A stretch of DNA of 11,615 nucleotides. Source: CAZSCF01 sp964605365. Lineage in GTDB: Bacteria; Patescibacteriota; Minisyncoccia; Moranbacterales; UBA2206. The notes beneath the pieces were generated by a model. That model ran no database searches. It had not been told where the DNA came from and was given only the letters and a program-made list of their open reading frames with translations. Positions 1-6,234 of the stretch are shown piece after piece (the stretch's first letter is position 1; every line of letters starts with the position of its first letter). Location: positions 1-11,615 of the forward strand of contig CAZSCF010000023.1 in assembly GCA_964605365.1 (NCBI GenBank), in the 5' to 3' direction. Both the position numbers and the translations under genes were made by a program.

Positions 1-4
1 TTTG

Positions 5-76
5 TTGGGGAGGAGGGATTCGAACCCCCGCGTGCATGGACCAAAACCATGTGCCTTACCACTTGGCTACTCCCCA
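5..76 (-). tRNA. trnQ: tRNA-Gln (anticodon TTG)
   Basis: Read on the minus strand it folds as a full cloverleaf. The acceptor stem TGGGGAG pairs with CTCCCCA, the D stem is GCC/GGC, the anticodon stem CATGG/CCATG holds the loop TTTTGGT with anticodon TTG, and the T arm has loop TTCGAAT. The U1-A72 first pair and discriminator A fit bacterial glutamine tRNAs. The discriminator is followed by CAAA, so the CCA end is not encoded and must be added by a CCA-adding enzyme. The tRNA lies downstream of the rplL terminator and has its own promoter. Confidence 0.97.
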
Positions 77-94
77 ATAAACAAAAGCTCTTAC

Positions 95-123
95 ATCGTA
101 CAATGATATTTCATAAAAATCAA
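95..123 (-). promoter_or_regulatory. Promoter of tRNA-Gln
   Basis: On the minus strand TTGATT (123-118), a 17-bp spacer and TACGAT (100-95) place the start site near 88, about 12 nt before the mature tRNA. The -10 keeps the most important sigma70 positions (T, A and final T). It resembles the promoters of rpsP, the ncRNA and tRNA-Pro in this window. Confidence 0.7.
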
Positions 124-144
124 TACCAAAAAAGTCTTGATGTT

Positions 145-184
145 AAACAAAAACCGCCAACTTTCACGCTAACGGTTTTTGTTT
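145..184 (-). terminator. Rho-independent terminator of rplJ-rplL
   Basis: A perfect 12-bp inverted repeat: AAACAAAAACCG pairs with CGGTTTTTGTTT around a 16-nt centre. In the minus-strand RNA the centre closes further through wobble pairs (UUAGC with GUUGG), leaving a GUGAAA loop. The 3' arm supplies the U-rich tract. The wobble pairs form only in the minus transcript, so it acts mainly on rplJ-rplL, which ends 15 bp upstream. Confidence 0.88.
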
Positions 185-198
185 CTTGAACAAGATTC

Positions 199-615
199 TT
201 ATTTCAAAGCAACAGTTGCGCCGGCTTCTTCCAGTTTGGCCTTCATCCCTTCAGCATCAGCCTTGGAAGCTTTTTCTTTGATGACTTTCGGAGCAGCATC
301 AACCAAATCCTTGGCATCCTTGAGACCTAACCCGGTCACTTCTCTCACGACTTTGATCACATTGATTTTGGAAGCACCTGCGTTTACAATTTCAACATCA
401 AACTCGCTTTTTTCTTCAGCAGCAGCTTCGCCAGCGCCTCCGGCATTGCCTGCCGCGGCGAGTCCCATCATCATTGGAGCAGCTGCACTTACGCCAAATT
501 TTTCTTCCAAAACTTTGACGAGTTCCGATAAATCCAAAACGCTCATCTTTTCTATTTCAGCGACGATTTTTTCGAATTTTTCAGGAACAATCACGTCCTT
601 TTTTTCTTCTGTCAT
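199..615 (-). CDS. rplL: 50S ribosomal protein L7/L12
   Basis: Stalk protein of the large ribosomal subunit; dimers bind L10 and recruit translation GTPases. The 138 residues show the standard order. The N-terminal dimerisation helices (about 1-43) contain MSVLDLSELVKVLEEKFGVS, followed by an Ala/Gly-rich flexible hinge (about 44-66). The globular C-terminal domain (about 70-138) contains EFDVEIVNAGASKINVIKVV and the conserved GLGLKDAKDLVDAAPK. It is somewhat longer than the usual 120-125 residues because of extra charged N-terminal residues. It follows rplJ after a 76-bp spacer and is followed by a strong terminator, the usual rplJ-rplL end of operon. No SD precedes the ATG; upstream is an AT-rich CTAAAAA-type repeat. 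Confidence 0.98.
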   Translation of the reverse strand: MTEEKKDVIVPEKFEKIVAEIEKMSVLDLSELVKVLEEKFGVSAAAPMMMGLAAAGNAGGAGEAAAEEKSEFDVEIVNAGASKINVIKVVREVTGLGLKDAKDLVDAAPKVIKEKASKADAEGMKAKLEEAGATVALK

Positions 616-691
616 TTGATTAGTTTTTAGTTTTTAGTTGTTAGTTTTTAGATTTAACAACTAGAACTTAAATTTAAATTATTTAAAAAAA
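616..691 (-). other. rplJ-rplL spacer with AT-rich tandem repeat and small hairpin
   Basis: About 620-652 is built from imperfect copies of TTAGTTTT on the plus strand, so the rplL 5' region reads as repeated CTAAAAA. GTTGTTA (637-643) and TAACAAC (655-661) form a 7-bp hairpin. No SD and no sigma70-like promoter are visible. A role in setting L7/L12 translation relative to L10 is possible but is inference. Confidence 0.4.
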
Positions 692-1207
692 TTATTTTTT
701 CTCTGATACAGCTTTAAGAACCTGAACAAATCCTCTGATGTTTCCAGCCAAAACATTTACAAAGCTGGAGGTCGGTGCATTGATCGTTCCAATCAATTTG
801 GCCAGTAATTCTTGCTTGGACGGAAGTTTAGCCAAAGCTTTTACTTCATCGGCTGATATTTCTTTTTTTCCCAAAAGTCCTCCCAGAATTTTGAGATTTT
901 CATTGTTTTTCGAAGCTGTTGCAATCAATTTGGCTGCTGCGACTTCATCTTCCGATGTAGCTATGGCCAATTGTCCTTCCATTTTTTTTGCATCAACTTC
1001 AATGCCAGCTTTTTTAAAAGCCAAATTTATTAATGTTTTTTTGGCTACCTTCAAATCGGCTCCTTCTTTTCTTAGCTCTTTTCTGAGAGTCATCATATCT
1101 TTGACCATAAGTCCTTTGAAATCTGAGAAAACTGCAGCTTTCGATTCTTTCAATTTTTCAGCCAAAGCATCTACAATTGATTTTTTTTGTTCTTTAGTCT
1201 GTGTCAT
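692..1207 (-). CDS. rplJ: 50S ribosomal protein L10
   Basis: L10 anchors the L7/L12 dimers to 23S rRNA at the stalk base and in many bacteria represses its own operon. The 171-residue product starts MTQTKEQKKSIVDALAEKL and contains the family segment AAVFSDFKGLMVKDMMTLRKEL (about 23-44). It ends in the helical region SFVNVLAGNIRGFVQVLKAV that receives L7/L12. The reading frame is open 17 codons further upstream to 1258, but that stretch is Cys/Ser-rich, unlike any L10 start, and runs into a repeat, so I use the ATG at 1207. No SD is seen. The upstream leader carries an inverted-repeat element (1249-1361). Confidence 0.97.
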   Translation of the reverse strand: MTQTKEQKKSIVDALAEKLKESKAAVFSDFKGLMVKDMMTLRKELRKEGADLKVAKKTLINLAFKKAGIEVDAKKMEGQLAIATSEDEVAAAKLIATASKNNENLKILGGLLGKKEISADEVKALAKLPSKQELLAKLIGTINAPTSSFVNVLAGNIRGFVQVLKAVSEKK

Positions 1208-1248
1208 TTTTGTCTGTGAACGAAGTGAGCAGGAACAAAAATGAGCAT

Positions 1249-1361
1249 CCCGCACCAATTCGCTATTTTAACTTTATATTTCTTATTAACTTAAGCCGCA
1301 GGTAAATTCGCAGTAGAAATTTTACGTTATTATAAAATTATACTGAAATTTGGTGCGGGGC
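1249..1361 (-). repeat. GTGCGGG-ended inverted-repeat element, copy A (rplJ leader)
   Basis: CCCGCACCAATT (1249-1260) and AATTTGGTGCGGG (1349-1361) are inverted copies with one extra base, separated by 88 bp. In the rplJ mRNA they would form a roughly 12-bp stem closing the leader. The interior holds TTAAGCCGCAGG (1291-1302), which recurs exactly in copy B (5905-5916). The outer flank AAAATGAG is also shared with copy B. TATAAT occurs twice in the interior on the minus strand (1342-1337 and 1334-1329), without a convincing -35. The element could be mobile (MITE-like) or a conserved leader structure. Confidence 0.6.
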
Positions 1362-1367
1362 TTTTCT

Positions 1368-1398
1368 TAAAATAAAAAATGTCTGTTTCCACAGACAT
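1368..1398 (-). terminator. Rho-independent terminator downstream of rpsP
   Basis: A perfect 8-bp stem (ATGTCTGT with ACAGACAT, 1379-1398) has a GGAA loop, a GNRA tetraloop, in the minus-strand RNA. It is followed by a T-rich tract (TTTTTATTTT). It separates rpsP from rplJ. Confidence 0.85.
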
Positions 1399-1403
1399 GC
1401 AAT

Positions 1404-1467
1404 TGCCATCTTGAGCAAAGTTGAAAGATCTAATCAATTAGATTCCTCGACTACGCTCGGAATGACA
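1404..1467. repeat. Double-palindromic repeat, copy 1
   Basis: A 64-bp element runs from TGCCATCTTGAG to CTCGGAATGACA. It has two halves, each partly self-complementary, inside imperfect terminal inverted repeats (TGCCAT and ATGACA). It aligns with the repeats at 6744-6801 and 10711-10772; this is the most diverged copy. It lies downstream of the rpsP stop and beyond it, on the minus strand, is the rpsP terminator. Confidence 0.75.
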
Positions 1468-1513
1468 CAGTTTTTTCCTCAATAGGACTTAGATGCCTAT
1501 CGTCTGCGGAATA

Positions 1514-1543
1514 GTATTACATTATATTTTTTTTCTTTGTCAA
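1514..1543 (-). promoter_or_regulatory. Possible weak promoter after rpsP
   Basis: TTGACA (1543-1538) directly follows the rpsP stop codon, with TAATAC 18 bp on; TATAAT is also present but only 11 bp away. Any transcript would reach the terminator at 1368-1398 and so be a short RNA containing the palindromic repeat. The -35 may be chance. Confidence 0.25.
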
Positions 1544-1972
1544 CTACTCGGCCTTTGGAGCTTCTTCTTCGCCAGCTGGCGAATTTGCCTCTTCTGCTTC
1601 TGTTTTCACTTCTTCGGCCGTAACTTCAGGCGTTTTTTCTTCTTTTGGTTCAGTTTCAGATGGAGCTTCTTCTTTTTTCTCTTCCTCTTTTACTTCGGCA
1701 ACTTTCTTGGCTGGAAGCTTAACTTTTCTTTTCTCTCCTTCCAAAATTCCATTTTTCACAAAAAGATTATGGACAGTATCGGAAGCCTGTGCTCCTTTGC
1801 CAATCCAATATTTTATTTTCTCTTCTTTCAAAACAACCTTTTTCATGTGTGGATCATAACTACCCAGAACATCTACATGGCGTCCGCCTGGAGCTATGGT
1901 ATGTTCCTGTAAAACAATCCTAAAATAGGGTTTATTTTTCTTTCCTATGCGACTTAATCTTATTGTTAGCAT
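1544..1972 (-). CDS. rpsP: 30S ribosomal protein S16 with acidic C-terminal tail
   Basis: S16 is a small-subunit assembly protein that binds 16S rRNA. Residues 1-85 are a complete S16 domain: MLTIRLSRIGKKNKPYFRIV at the start, then GRHVDVLGSYDP and the C-terminal core with KIKYWIGKGAQASDTV. S16 proteins are usually 80-100 residues. This one has 142, because residues about 91-142 form a low-complexity Glu/Lys/Ala/Pro tail, probably disordered. The gene has its own promoter (2057-2085) and terminator (1368-1398), so it appears to be transcribed alone. No SD precedes the ATG; the leader has a hairpin about 45 nt upstream. Confidence 0.97.
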   Translation of the reverse strand: MLTIRLSRIGKKNKPYFRIVLQEHTIAPGGRHVDVLGSYDPHMKKVVLKEEKIKYWIGKGAQASDTVHNLFVKNGILEGEKRKVKLPAKKVAEVKEEEKKEEAPSETEPKEEKTPEVTAEEVKTEAEEANSPAGEEEAPKAE

Positions 1973-2015
1973 AAATATTAATACGGAATAAATCTGATTA
2001 TCCTTAAACTAAAAC

Positions 2016-2037
2016 CTCCGAAGGAACCCCTTCGGGG
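2016..2037 (-). promoter_or_regulatory. Hairpin in the rpsP leader
   Basis: CCGAAGG (2018-2024) and CCTTCGG (2029-2035) form a perfect 7-bp stem with a 4-nt loop, extended by a wobble pair and one G-C. On the minus strand it lies in the predicted rpsP 5' UTR and is followed by AGGTTTTAGTTT. The T tract is broken, so it is either a weak terminator or attenuator, or a leader structure. Its 3' side contains GGAGG, too far from the ATG to act as an ordinary SD. Confidence 0.5.
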
Positions 2038-2056
2038 CTGATTTACTTACCCGTTT

Positions 2057-2085
2057 ATCTTATATTAATTCCCTAATACTGTCAA
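2057..2085 (-). promoter_or_regulatory. rpsP: Promoter of rpsP
   Basis: TTGACA (2085-2080), exactly 17 bp, then TAAGAT (2062-2057) on the minus strand. The start site would be near 2050, giving a leader of about 78 nt. The -35 overlaps the end of inverted-repeat element C, directly after GTGCGGGG. Confidence 0.75.
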
Positions 2086-2220
2086 CCCCGCACCAATTTG
2101 GCACTTTTTTACCGTCAATATTCATGAAAATTCTAATTATTTTTGCTTTTTGGATTAAATAAAAGGATTTGGATTATTTTTTTGTGCCCGTGGCACAGTG
2201 CCAATTTAGTGCGGGGTCAA
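2082..2220 (-). repeat. GTGCGGG-ended inverted-repeat element, copy C
   Basis: Two 24-bp arms (2082-2105 and 2197-2220) are inverted copies with 4 differences, 91 bp apart. In the minus-strand RNA three of the four differences become G-U pairs, so the arms would form a 24-bp stem with a single A-A mismatch. The element starts 27 bp after the smc stop codon, in the smc 3' UTR. TCAA borders both ends of the CCCCGCAC/GTGCGGGG core as a possible direct repeat. A small GTGCC-CGT-GGCAC hairpin lies inside (2184-2196). It shares its ends, but not its interior, with copies A and B. Confidence 0.65.
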
Positions 2221-2247
2221 ATGTATCTGAACTTATGCAATGTGCGA

Positions 2248-4536
2248 TTATTTTTGCAATATTTTGCCTCCCTGCCCAACCTGATCCAGTCTGACAGACA
2301 AAAGCTTGGAAATCCCATCTTCGCCCATTGTCACGCCATAAAGAACCGCGGCTTGGCGCATACTCTCGCGATTATGCGTAATAACCACAAATTGAGTATG
2401 ACTAGAAAGCTCCTGAATAATCCTGCCAAACCTTCTGGAATTAGCCTCATCAAGTGCCGCTTCCACTTCATCCAAAACTGCGAAAGGTGGCGGATTAAAA
2501 GAAATAATGGCAAAAAGAAGTGCCAGTGACGTGAGAGATCTTTCTCCACCCGAAAGCATCGAAAGATTGTTAATCCTTTTTCCCGGAGGACAGGCAAAAA
2601 TATCCACACCAAATTCATTTTTTGATTCTTCTTTATTTTCTTCCTGATCTATGTCATCTTCACTATCTTCAATCGTTTCATCTGACTTGGACTTTTTAAT
2701 CTTTGCTTTGGATTTTATCAAATGCGCATTTCCGCCACCAAAAATAATACGAAAATATTTTGTAAATTCTTGATTGATTTTCTCAAAAGCATCAGAAAAA
2801 GATTCACTGATCTTCTCATCCATTTCTTTTATAACTTCGTCCAGTGATTTAATTGCTCCTTCCAAATCTGCCGACTCCCTGCTTAAAAATTCATATCGCT
2901 TATTTGTCTCTTCATACTCTTCGGAAATCATCGGGTCAATTCCCCCGATTTGTTCCAATTGCATCTTTAATCTGGAAATTTCCTTTTCCAGTATTTCCCT
3001 GTCAACCGCTTCTCCGTCAAACGTCAGATTTTCCACTTCCATTTTGAGCTCGTCTTTTATCTCATTTATCAGATCCTCTTCTCTGACTTCCACTCTGGCC
3101 AGTTTTATCTTGGCTTCATTAAACTGATCTTTAAAGGTATTCAGTTCCGCCTGCTTAGAATGAAGTTTTCTTTCCAAATCAAAAAAATTCTTACGTATCT
3201 CCCTTTCTCGATTAATCTGCATATTGATCTCTGTGTTTATTACATCTATTTCATCGCGTATCTTTTTTACATCCGTTGTCAATTTATTTTTTTTCTCAGA
3301 AAGTTCATCGATAATTTTTTGAGATCTATTCTGCTCTTCAGTATTTTCATGTTTTATTTCCACTTTTCCTTGCCCCGCCTCCTCATAGAGCCTGTTTATT
3401 TCCTGTTTCAAATTTTCAGTCATTTTTCTGATCTCTCCCAAATCTTCAATATTTTTTATTTCTCCCAATCTTTGTGTTAAAACATCCTGTTTTTGTCTTA
3501 TTTTTTCCAATTCTGATCGCACATAGCCCAAATCAACCGGAATGCTTTGAATGATCTCGGCTTGAATTTTCTTTTCTTTTTCTATTTCTATTTTAGCTTC
3601 AGATACCAGAAGATCCCTTTCCAATTCGTTCAATTTCAATCGCAGCTCCTCTCTTTTTTTGTTTAGTTTTTCTTGCTCATCGCCAACCTGAACATTATTG
3701 GACTCGCTGTCAAGATCGTCTGAAATTTTATCCACCTCCCTTTGTATATTCATCATCTTGACACCCAAATCATTCTTTTCAGCAGAAAATTTTTCCTTGT
3801 CAGTTTGAAAAGTGTGCCAAAGGAAAGAAAAAAGTTTAATTTGCTTTTTCTTCAGGCTATCTGAAATCTCTTTTCCTTTTAGCGCCTTTTCCGATTGACG
3901 ACGCAACATCTTGAGATGCGGCTCTATTTCTCGTATTAAATCTCCAACACTTTTCAAATTGCCTTTTGTTGATTCCAGTTTTTTCAATGCTCTGTCCTTT
4001 TTTATTTGATATTGCTTTACGCCAGCAGCATCTTCTAAGACTGTTTTTCTTTCAAGCGGCGTAGCATTAAGCACTGCATCCGACATCCCCTGATTAAGCA
4101 CGGAATAACTTTCTTTGCCAATTCCGGCCTTGGCCAAAAGATCGATAATGTCTTGCAAGCGAACTTTCGATTTATTAATCGCGTACTCGGTTTCACCATT
4201 TCTGAATATTTTTCTGCTAACAATTACCTCTTCAAACTCCAAAGGTATTCTTTTATCGGAATTGTCAAAAACAAGCACCACTTCGGCACTTCCCAATTTA
4301 GCCTTTTTGCCAGATCCGGCAAAAATAATATCTTCCGCTTTTTTGCCGCGCAAATTTTTCATTGAGTGCTCCCCCATCACCCAGCGAATAGCATCAGCAA
4401 CATTAGACTTTCCGCTGCCATTTGGTCCAACAATCGCTGTTATGGCCCTGCTTTTTCCCTCAGCAAAAGAAAAATCCAACGAAGTTTTGTTGGCAAAAGA
4501 TTTAAATCCCACCAATTCCAATCGTTTTAAATACAT
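2248..4536 (-). CDS. smc: SMC-type chromosome segregation ATPase, short and apparently hinge-less
   Basis: SMC proteins are ABC-type ATPases that organise and segregate chromosomes with kleisin partners. The N-terminal head has MYLKRLELVGFKSFA and Walker A GPNGSGKS (37-44). The C-terminal head has signature motif LSGGE (661-665), Walker B with FAVLDEVEAALDEAN (688-697), H-loop VVITHN and the typical ending GVSKL-like ISKLLSVRL. Residues about 165-585 are charged heptad-rich coiled coil. The product is 762 residues against about 1,150-1,200 for bacterial SMC, and I see no globular hinge in the middle, nor a CxxC zinc hook. The only cysteine is at CPPGK. Residues about 609-641 are a Lys-then-Glu/Asp-rich insertion in the C-terminal head. 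The ORF is intact. It follows rnc, as in many bacteria. Confidence 0.93.
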   Translation of the reverse strand: MYLKRLELVGFKSFANKTSLDFSFAEGKSRAITAIVGPNGSGKSNVADAIRWVMGEHSMKNLRGKKAEDIIFAGSGKKAKLGSAEVVLVFDNSDKRIPLEFEEVIVSRKIFRNGETEYAINKSKVRLQDIIDLLAKAGIGKESYSVLNQGMSDAVLNATPLERKTVLEDAAGVKQYQIKKDRALKKLESTKGNLKSVGDLIREIEPHLKMLRRQSEKALKGKEISDSLKKKQIKLFSFLWHTFQTDKEKFSAEKNDLGVKMMNIQREVDKISDDLDSESNNVQVGDEQEKLNKKREELRLKLNELERDLLVSEAKIEIEKEKKIQAEIIQSIPVDLGYVRSELEKIRQKQDVLTQRLGEIKNIEDLGEIRKMTENLKQEINRLYEEAGQGKVEIKHENTEEQNRSQKIIDELSEKKNKLTTDVKKIRDEIDVINTEINMQINREREIRKNFFDLERKLHSKQAELNTFKDQFNEAKIKLARVEVREEDLINEIKDELKMEVENLTFDGEAVDREILEKEISRLKMQLEQIGGIDPMISEEYEETNKRYEFLSRESADLEGAIKSLDEVIKEMDEKISESFSDAFEKINQEFTKYFRIIFGGGNAHLIKSKAKIKKSKSDETIEDSEDDIDQEENKEESKNEFGVDIFACPPGKRINNLSMLSGGERSLTSLALLFAIISFNPPPFAVLDEVEAALDEANSRRFGRIIQELSSHTQFVVITHNRESMRQAAVLYGVTMGEDGISKLLSVRLDQVGQGGKILQK

Positions 4537-4565
4537 TCTGAAAAAATATTTTGATTACAAACTTA

Positions 4566-4594
4566 ATTATATACTAATTTTTGATTTTAGAGAA
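4566..4594 (-). promoter_or_regulatory. Possible promoter of smc
   Basis: A consensus TATAAT (4571-4566) lies 29 bp before the smc ATG. The matching -35 at 17 bp is TTCTCT, only 3 of 6. smc could equally be read through from rnc, 101 bp upstream. Confidence 0.35.
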
Positions 4595-4637
4595 ATGAAA
4601 AAAGAGATATACTTTATCCCTTTTTGATTTTTTGTAA

Positions 4638-5330
4638 TTATTTCCAATTTTTGGTTTCCAAAGCCTTAATGGCCGCACTCTTTTGTGCTTCTTGCTTAGA
4701 AGAACCACTGCCTTTCGCCACAATTTCATCTCCCAAATACACTCCGACAATAAATTTTTTATCATGATCCGGACCACTTTCGTTCATTACCCGATATGAA
4801 GGTGTGATTCCGACTTTTTCTTGGGATACTTCCTGAAAACGGCTTTTCGGATCCATATAACTTTTCTTTTCCAAAATTTCCGGCAACTGCGAAATAACAT
4901 TTTTTAAAATAAATTTTTTGGCACTGTTATATCCCTTCTCTTTCTGATCAAGATAAATAGCTCCGACAATCGCCTCAAAGGCATTGGCCAAGAGATATTG
5001 GCGCGCCCGTCCCTTGTCCTTAGCTTCCCCCTTACTCATCATTAAAAATTCCTCCACTCCTAATTTTTTGGATATTCCAGCCAGCATTTCACCGTTAACC
5101 AGAGCTGCCCGCCAATTAGTCAGTTCGCCTTCCGGATTTTTGTAATTCTCATAAAGATATTCGGTTACAACCAATTCCAAAACAGCGTCTCCCAAAAATT
5201 CCAAACGTTCGTTATGTTCAAGTTTATGATCCCGATGTTCGTTCAAATACGATCGATGGGTCAAGGCTTGTTGCAAAAGCTGCGCATCATTAAATTTTAT
5301 TCCGATCTTTTTAGCTAATGATTCTATCAT
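4638..5330 (-). CDS. rnc: Ribonuclease III
   Basis: RNase III cuts double-stranded RNA, including rRNA precursors. The 230-residue product has the nuclease domain signature HNERLEFLGDAVLEL (39-53) with E44 and D48, then YLLANAFEAIVGAIYLDQ (112-129), and a C-terminal dsRNA-binding domain (about 158-228) with SRFQEVSQEK and KQEAQKSAAIKALE. The acidic residue equivalent to E. coli D114 is Asn116 here (codon AAT), while E119, equivalent to E117, is kept. The frame is open upstream to 5387, but that would overlap nusB by 50 bp and add only a Lys/Arg-rich stretch; I use the ATG at 5330, 7 bp after the nusB stop. No SD is seen. Confidence 0.95.
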   Translation of the reverse strand: MIESLAKKIGIKFNDAQLLQQALTHRSYLNEHRDHKLEHNERLEFLGDAVLELVVTEYLYENYKNPEGELTNWRAALVNGEMLAGISKKLGVEEFLMMSKGEAKDKGRARQYLLANAFEAIVGAIYLDQKEKGYNSAKKFILKNVISQLPEILEKKSYMDPKSRFQEVSQEKVGITPSYRVMNESGPDHDKKFIVGVYLGDEIVAKGSGSSKQEAQKSAAIKALETKNWK

Positions 5331-5337
5331 AAGAAAT

Positions 5338-5817
5338 TTAGGCTTTATCCTTTTCCTTGCTTTCTTTATTTTTTTTACTTTCATCATCTTTTAGCGGTTC
5401 CCCCAATTCACGATATATTGTTCCCAATACCCCATTTACAAACCTTCCGGATGACTCCCCGCCAAAGGTTTTTGCCAACTCAATAGCTTCATTAATTGCC
5501 ACTTTGGGCGGAACTTCCTCATAATTTCCGAAAAGTACTTCAAATATTCCCAATCGCAAAATATTTCTGTCGACAACAGTTACCTGGGCCAATGGCCATT
5601 CGGGCGCACACTTTTCAATCAATTTATCAATCTCTGCCCGGTGCTCTATGGTATTTTTTACCAAATCGAAAACAAAAGATTTATTCTCCATTCCCGGACC
5701 GAATTCTTGGATATTTTTTTTGATTATTTCATCCAGGTTTTTATCTTCTTGATTTTTAAAATCCCATTCAAAAAGAGATTGCATTGCTATTGACCTTGAA
5801 AGATGTCTGTTCGCCAT
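5338..5817 (-). CDS. nusB: Transcription antitermination protein NusB
   Basis: NusB binds boxA RNA with S10 (NusE) and supports antitermination and processing of rRNA transcripts. The 159 residues carry the all-helical NusB pattern: N-terminal RHLSRSIAMQSLFEWDF, middle VDRNILRLGIFEVL, and C-terminal VAINEAIELAKTFGGESSGRFVNGVLG. The last 20 or so residues are a Lys/Glu/Ser-rich tail. The ATG at 5817 is preferred; an in-frame TTG at 5826 would add three residues only. The gene lies 7 bp ahead of rnc, so the two are probably co-transcribed, and both act on rRNA precursors. An inverted-repeat element lies in its leader. Confidence 0.94.
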   Translation of the reverse strand: MANRHLSRSIAMQSLFEWDFKNQEDKNLDEIIKKNIQEFGPGMENKSFVFDLVKNTIEHRAEIDKLIEKCAPEWPLAQVTVVDRNILRLGIFEVLFGNYEEVPPKVAINEAIELAKTFGGESSGRFVNGVLGTIYRELGEPLKDDESKKNKESKEKDKA

Positions 5818-5860
5818 TTTTATCAAAAAATAATGAAATTATTTTTTTGTTAGAAAAATG

Positions 5861-5974
5861 AGTCCACGCATAAATTTCTAACAAAAATATTTTAAAATTT
5901 ACTGTTAAGCCGCAGGCGTCCAGCGCAGAAAACCAAACTTCAGTAATTATTTAATCTAAAATTTGTGCGGGACC
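5861..5974 (-). repeat. GTGCGGG-ended inverted-repeat element, copy B (nusB leader)
   Basis: Arms at 5861-5877 and 5959-5974 pair as three helices (GGUCC/GGACU, CGCA/UGCG, AAAUUU/AAAUUU) with one bulge and one mismatch in the minus-strand RNA. The interior contains TTAAGCCGCAGG (5905-5916), identical to copy A, about 55 bp from the right arm in both. It sits between rpmF and nusB, in the rpmF 3' UTR and nusB 5' UTR. The arms are more diverged than in copies A and C. Confidence 0.55.
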
Positions 5975-5979
5975 ATTTT

Positions 5980-6183
5980 TTATTTTTTAGGCTTTTTTAT
6001 TGTTTTTTTAAGCGTATTTACAACTTCTTTGCCTTTGTAATATCCGCATTTCAAACAAACCTTATGAGGCAACATTTTAGTAGCACATTTTGGACAAGTA
6101 ATAAGATTTTTGGACTTGATTTGATGGAAAACTCTGGCTCGATCTCTCCTGGCTTTCGTGTGTCTTTGCTTTTGTGTCGACAT
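5980..6183 (-). CDS. rpmF: 50S ribosomal protein L32
   Basis: A 67-residue basic large-subunit protein. It has the L32 start (MSTQKQRHTKARRDRAR) and a four-cysteine zinc ribbon, C30-x2-C33 and C43-x2-C46, in the segment CPKCATKMLPHKVCLKCGYY. The C-terminus is a Lys-rich tail slightly longer than usual. It lies 51 bp after rnhB and 162 bp before nusB on the same strand. No SD is visible before the ATG. Confidence 0.96.
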   Translation of the reverse strand: MSTQKQRHTKARRDRARVFHQIKSKNLITCPKCATKMLPHKVCLKCGYYKGKEVVNTLKKTIKKPKK

Positions 6184-6234
6184 AATGATAATTTCTATTA
6201 ATTTGATTATTTATACAACAAATCCAATTTATCA

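Noticed and set aside
616..661. CRISPR-like array in the rplJ-rplL spacer
   Set aside because: The units are 7-8 bp, AT-rich and without spacers; it is a simple tandem repeat.
1208..1258. 17-codon N-terminal extension of L10
   Set aside because: Its sequence is unlike any L10 N-terminus and overlaps the flank of a repeat; the ATG at 1207 gives a normal L10.
2184..2196. GTGCC-CGT-GGCAC hairpin as the smc terminator
   Set aside because: On the minus strand it is followed by A residues, not a T tract.
2143..2529. 128-codon plus-strand ORF
   Set aside because: It runs antisense through the smc 3' end and repeat element C and has no protein-like pattern.
2248..4536. smc as a pseudogene broken by deletion or frameshift
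   Set aside because: The frame is continuous and both ATPase heads keep all motifs, so it is a short SMC and not a broken one.
5331..5387. Upstream start for rnc giving 249 residues
   Set aside because: It would overlap nusB by 50 bp and add only Lys/Arg-rich residues produced by the other frame of the nusB tail.
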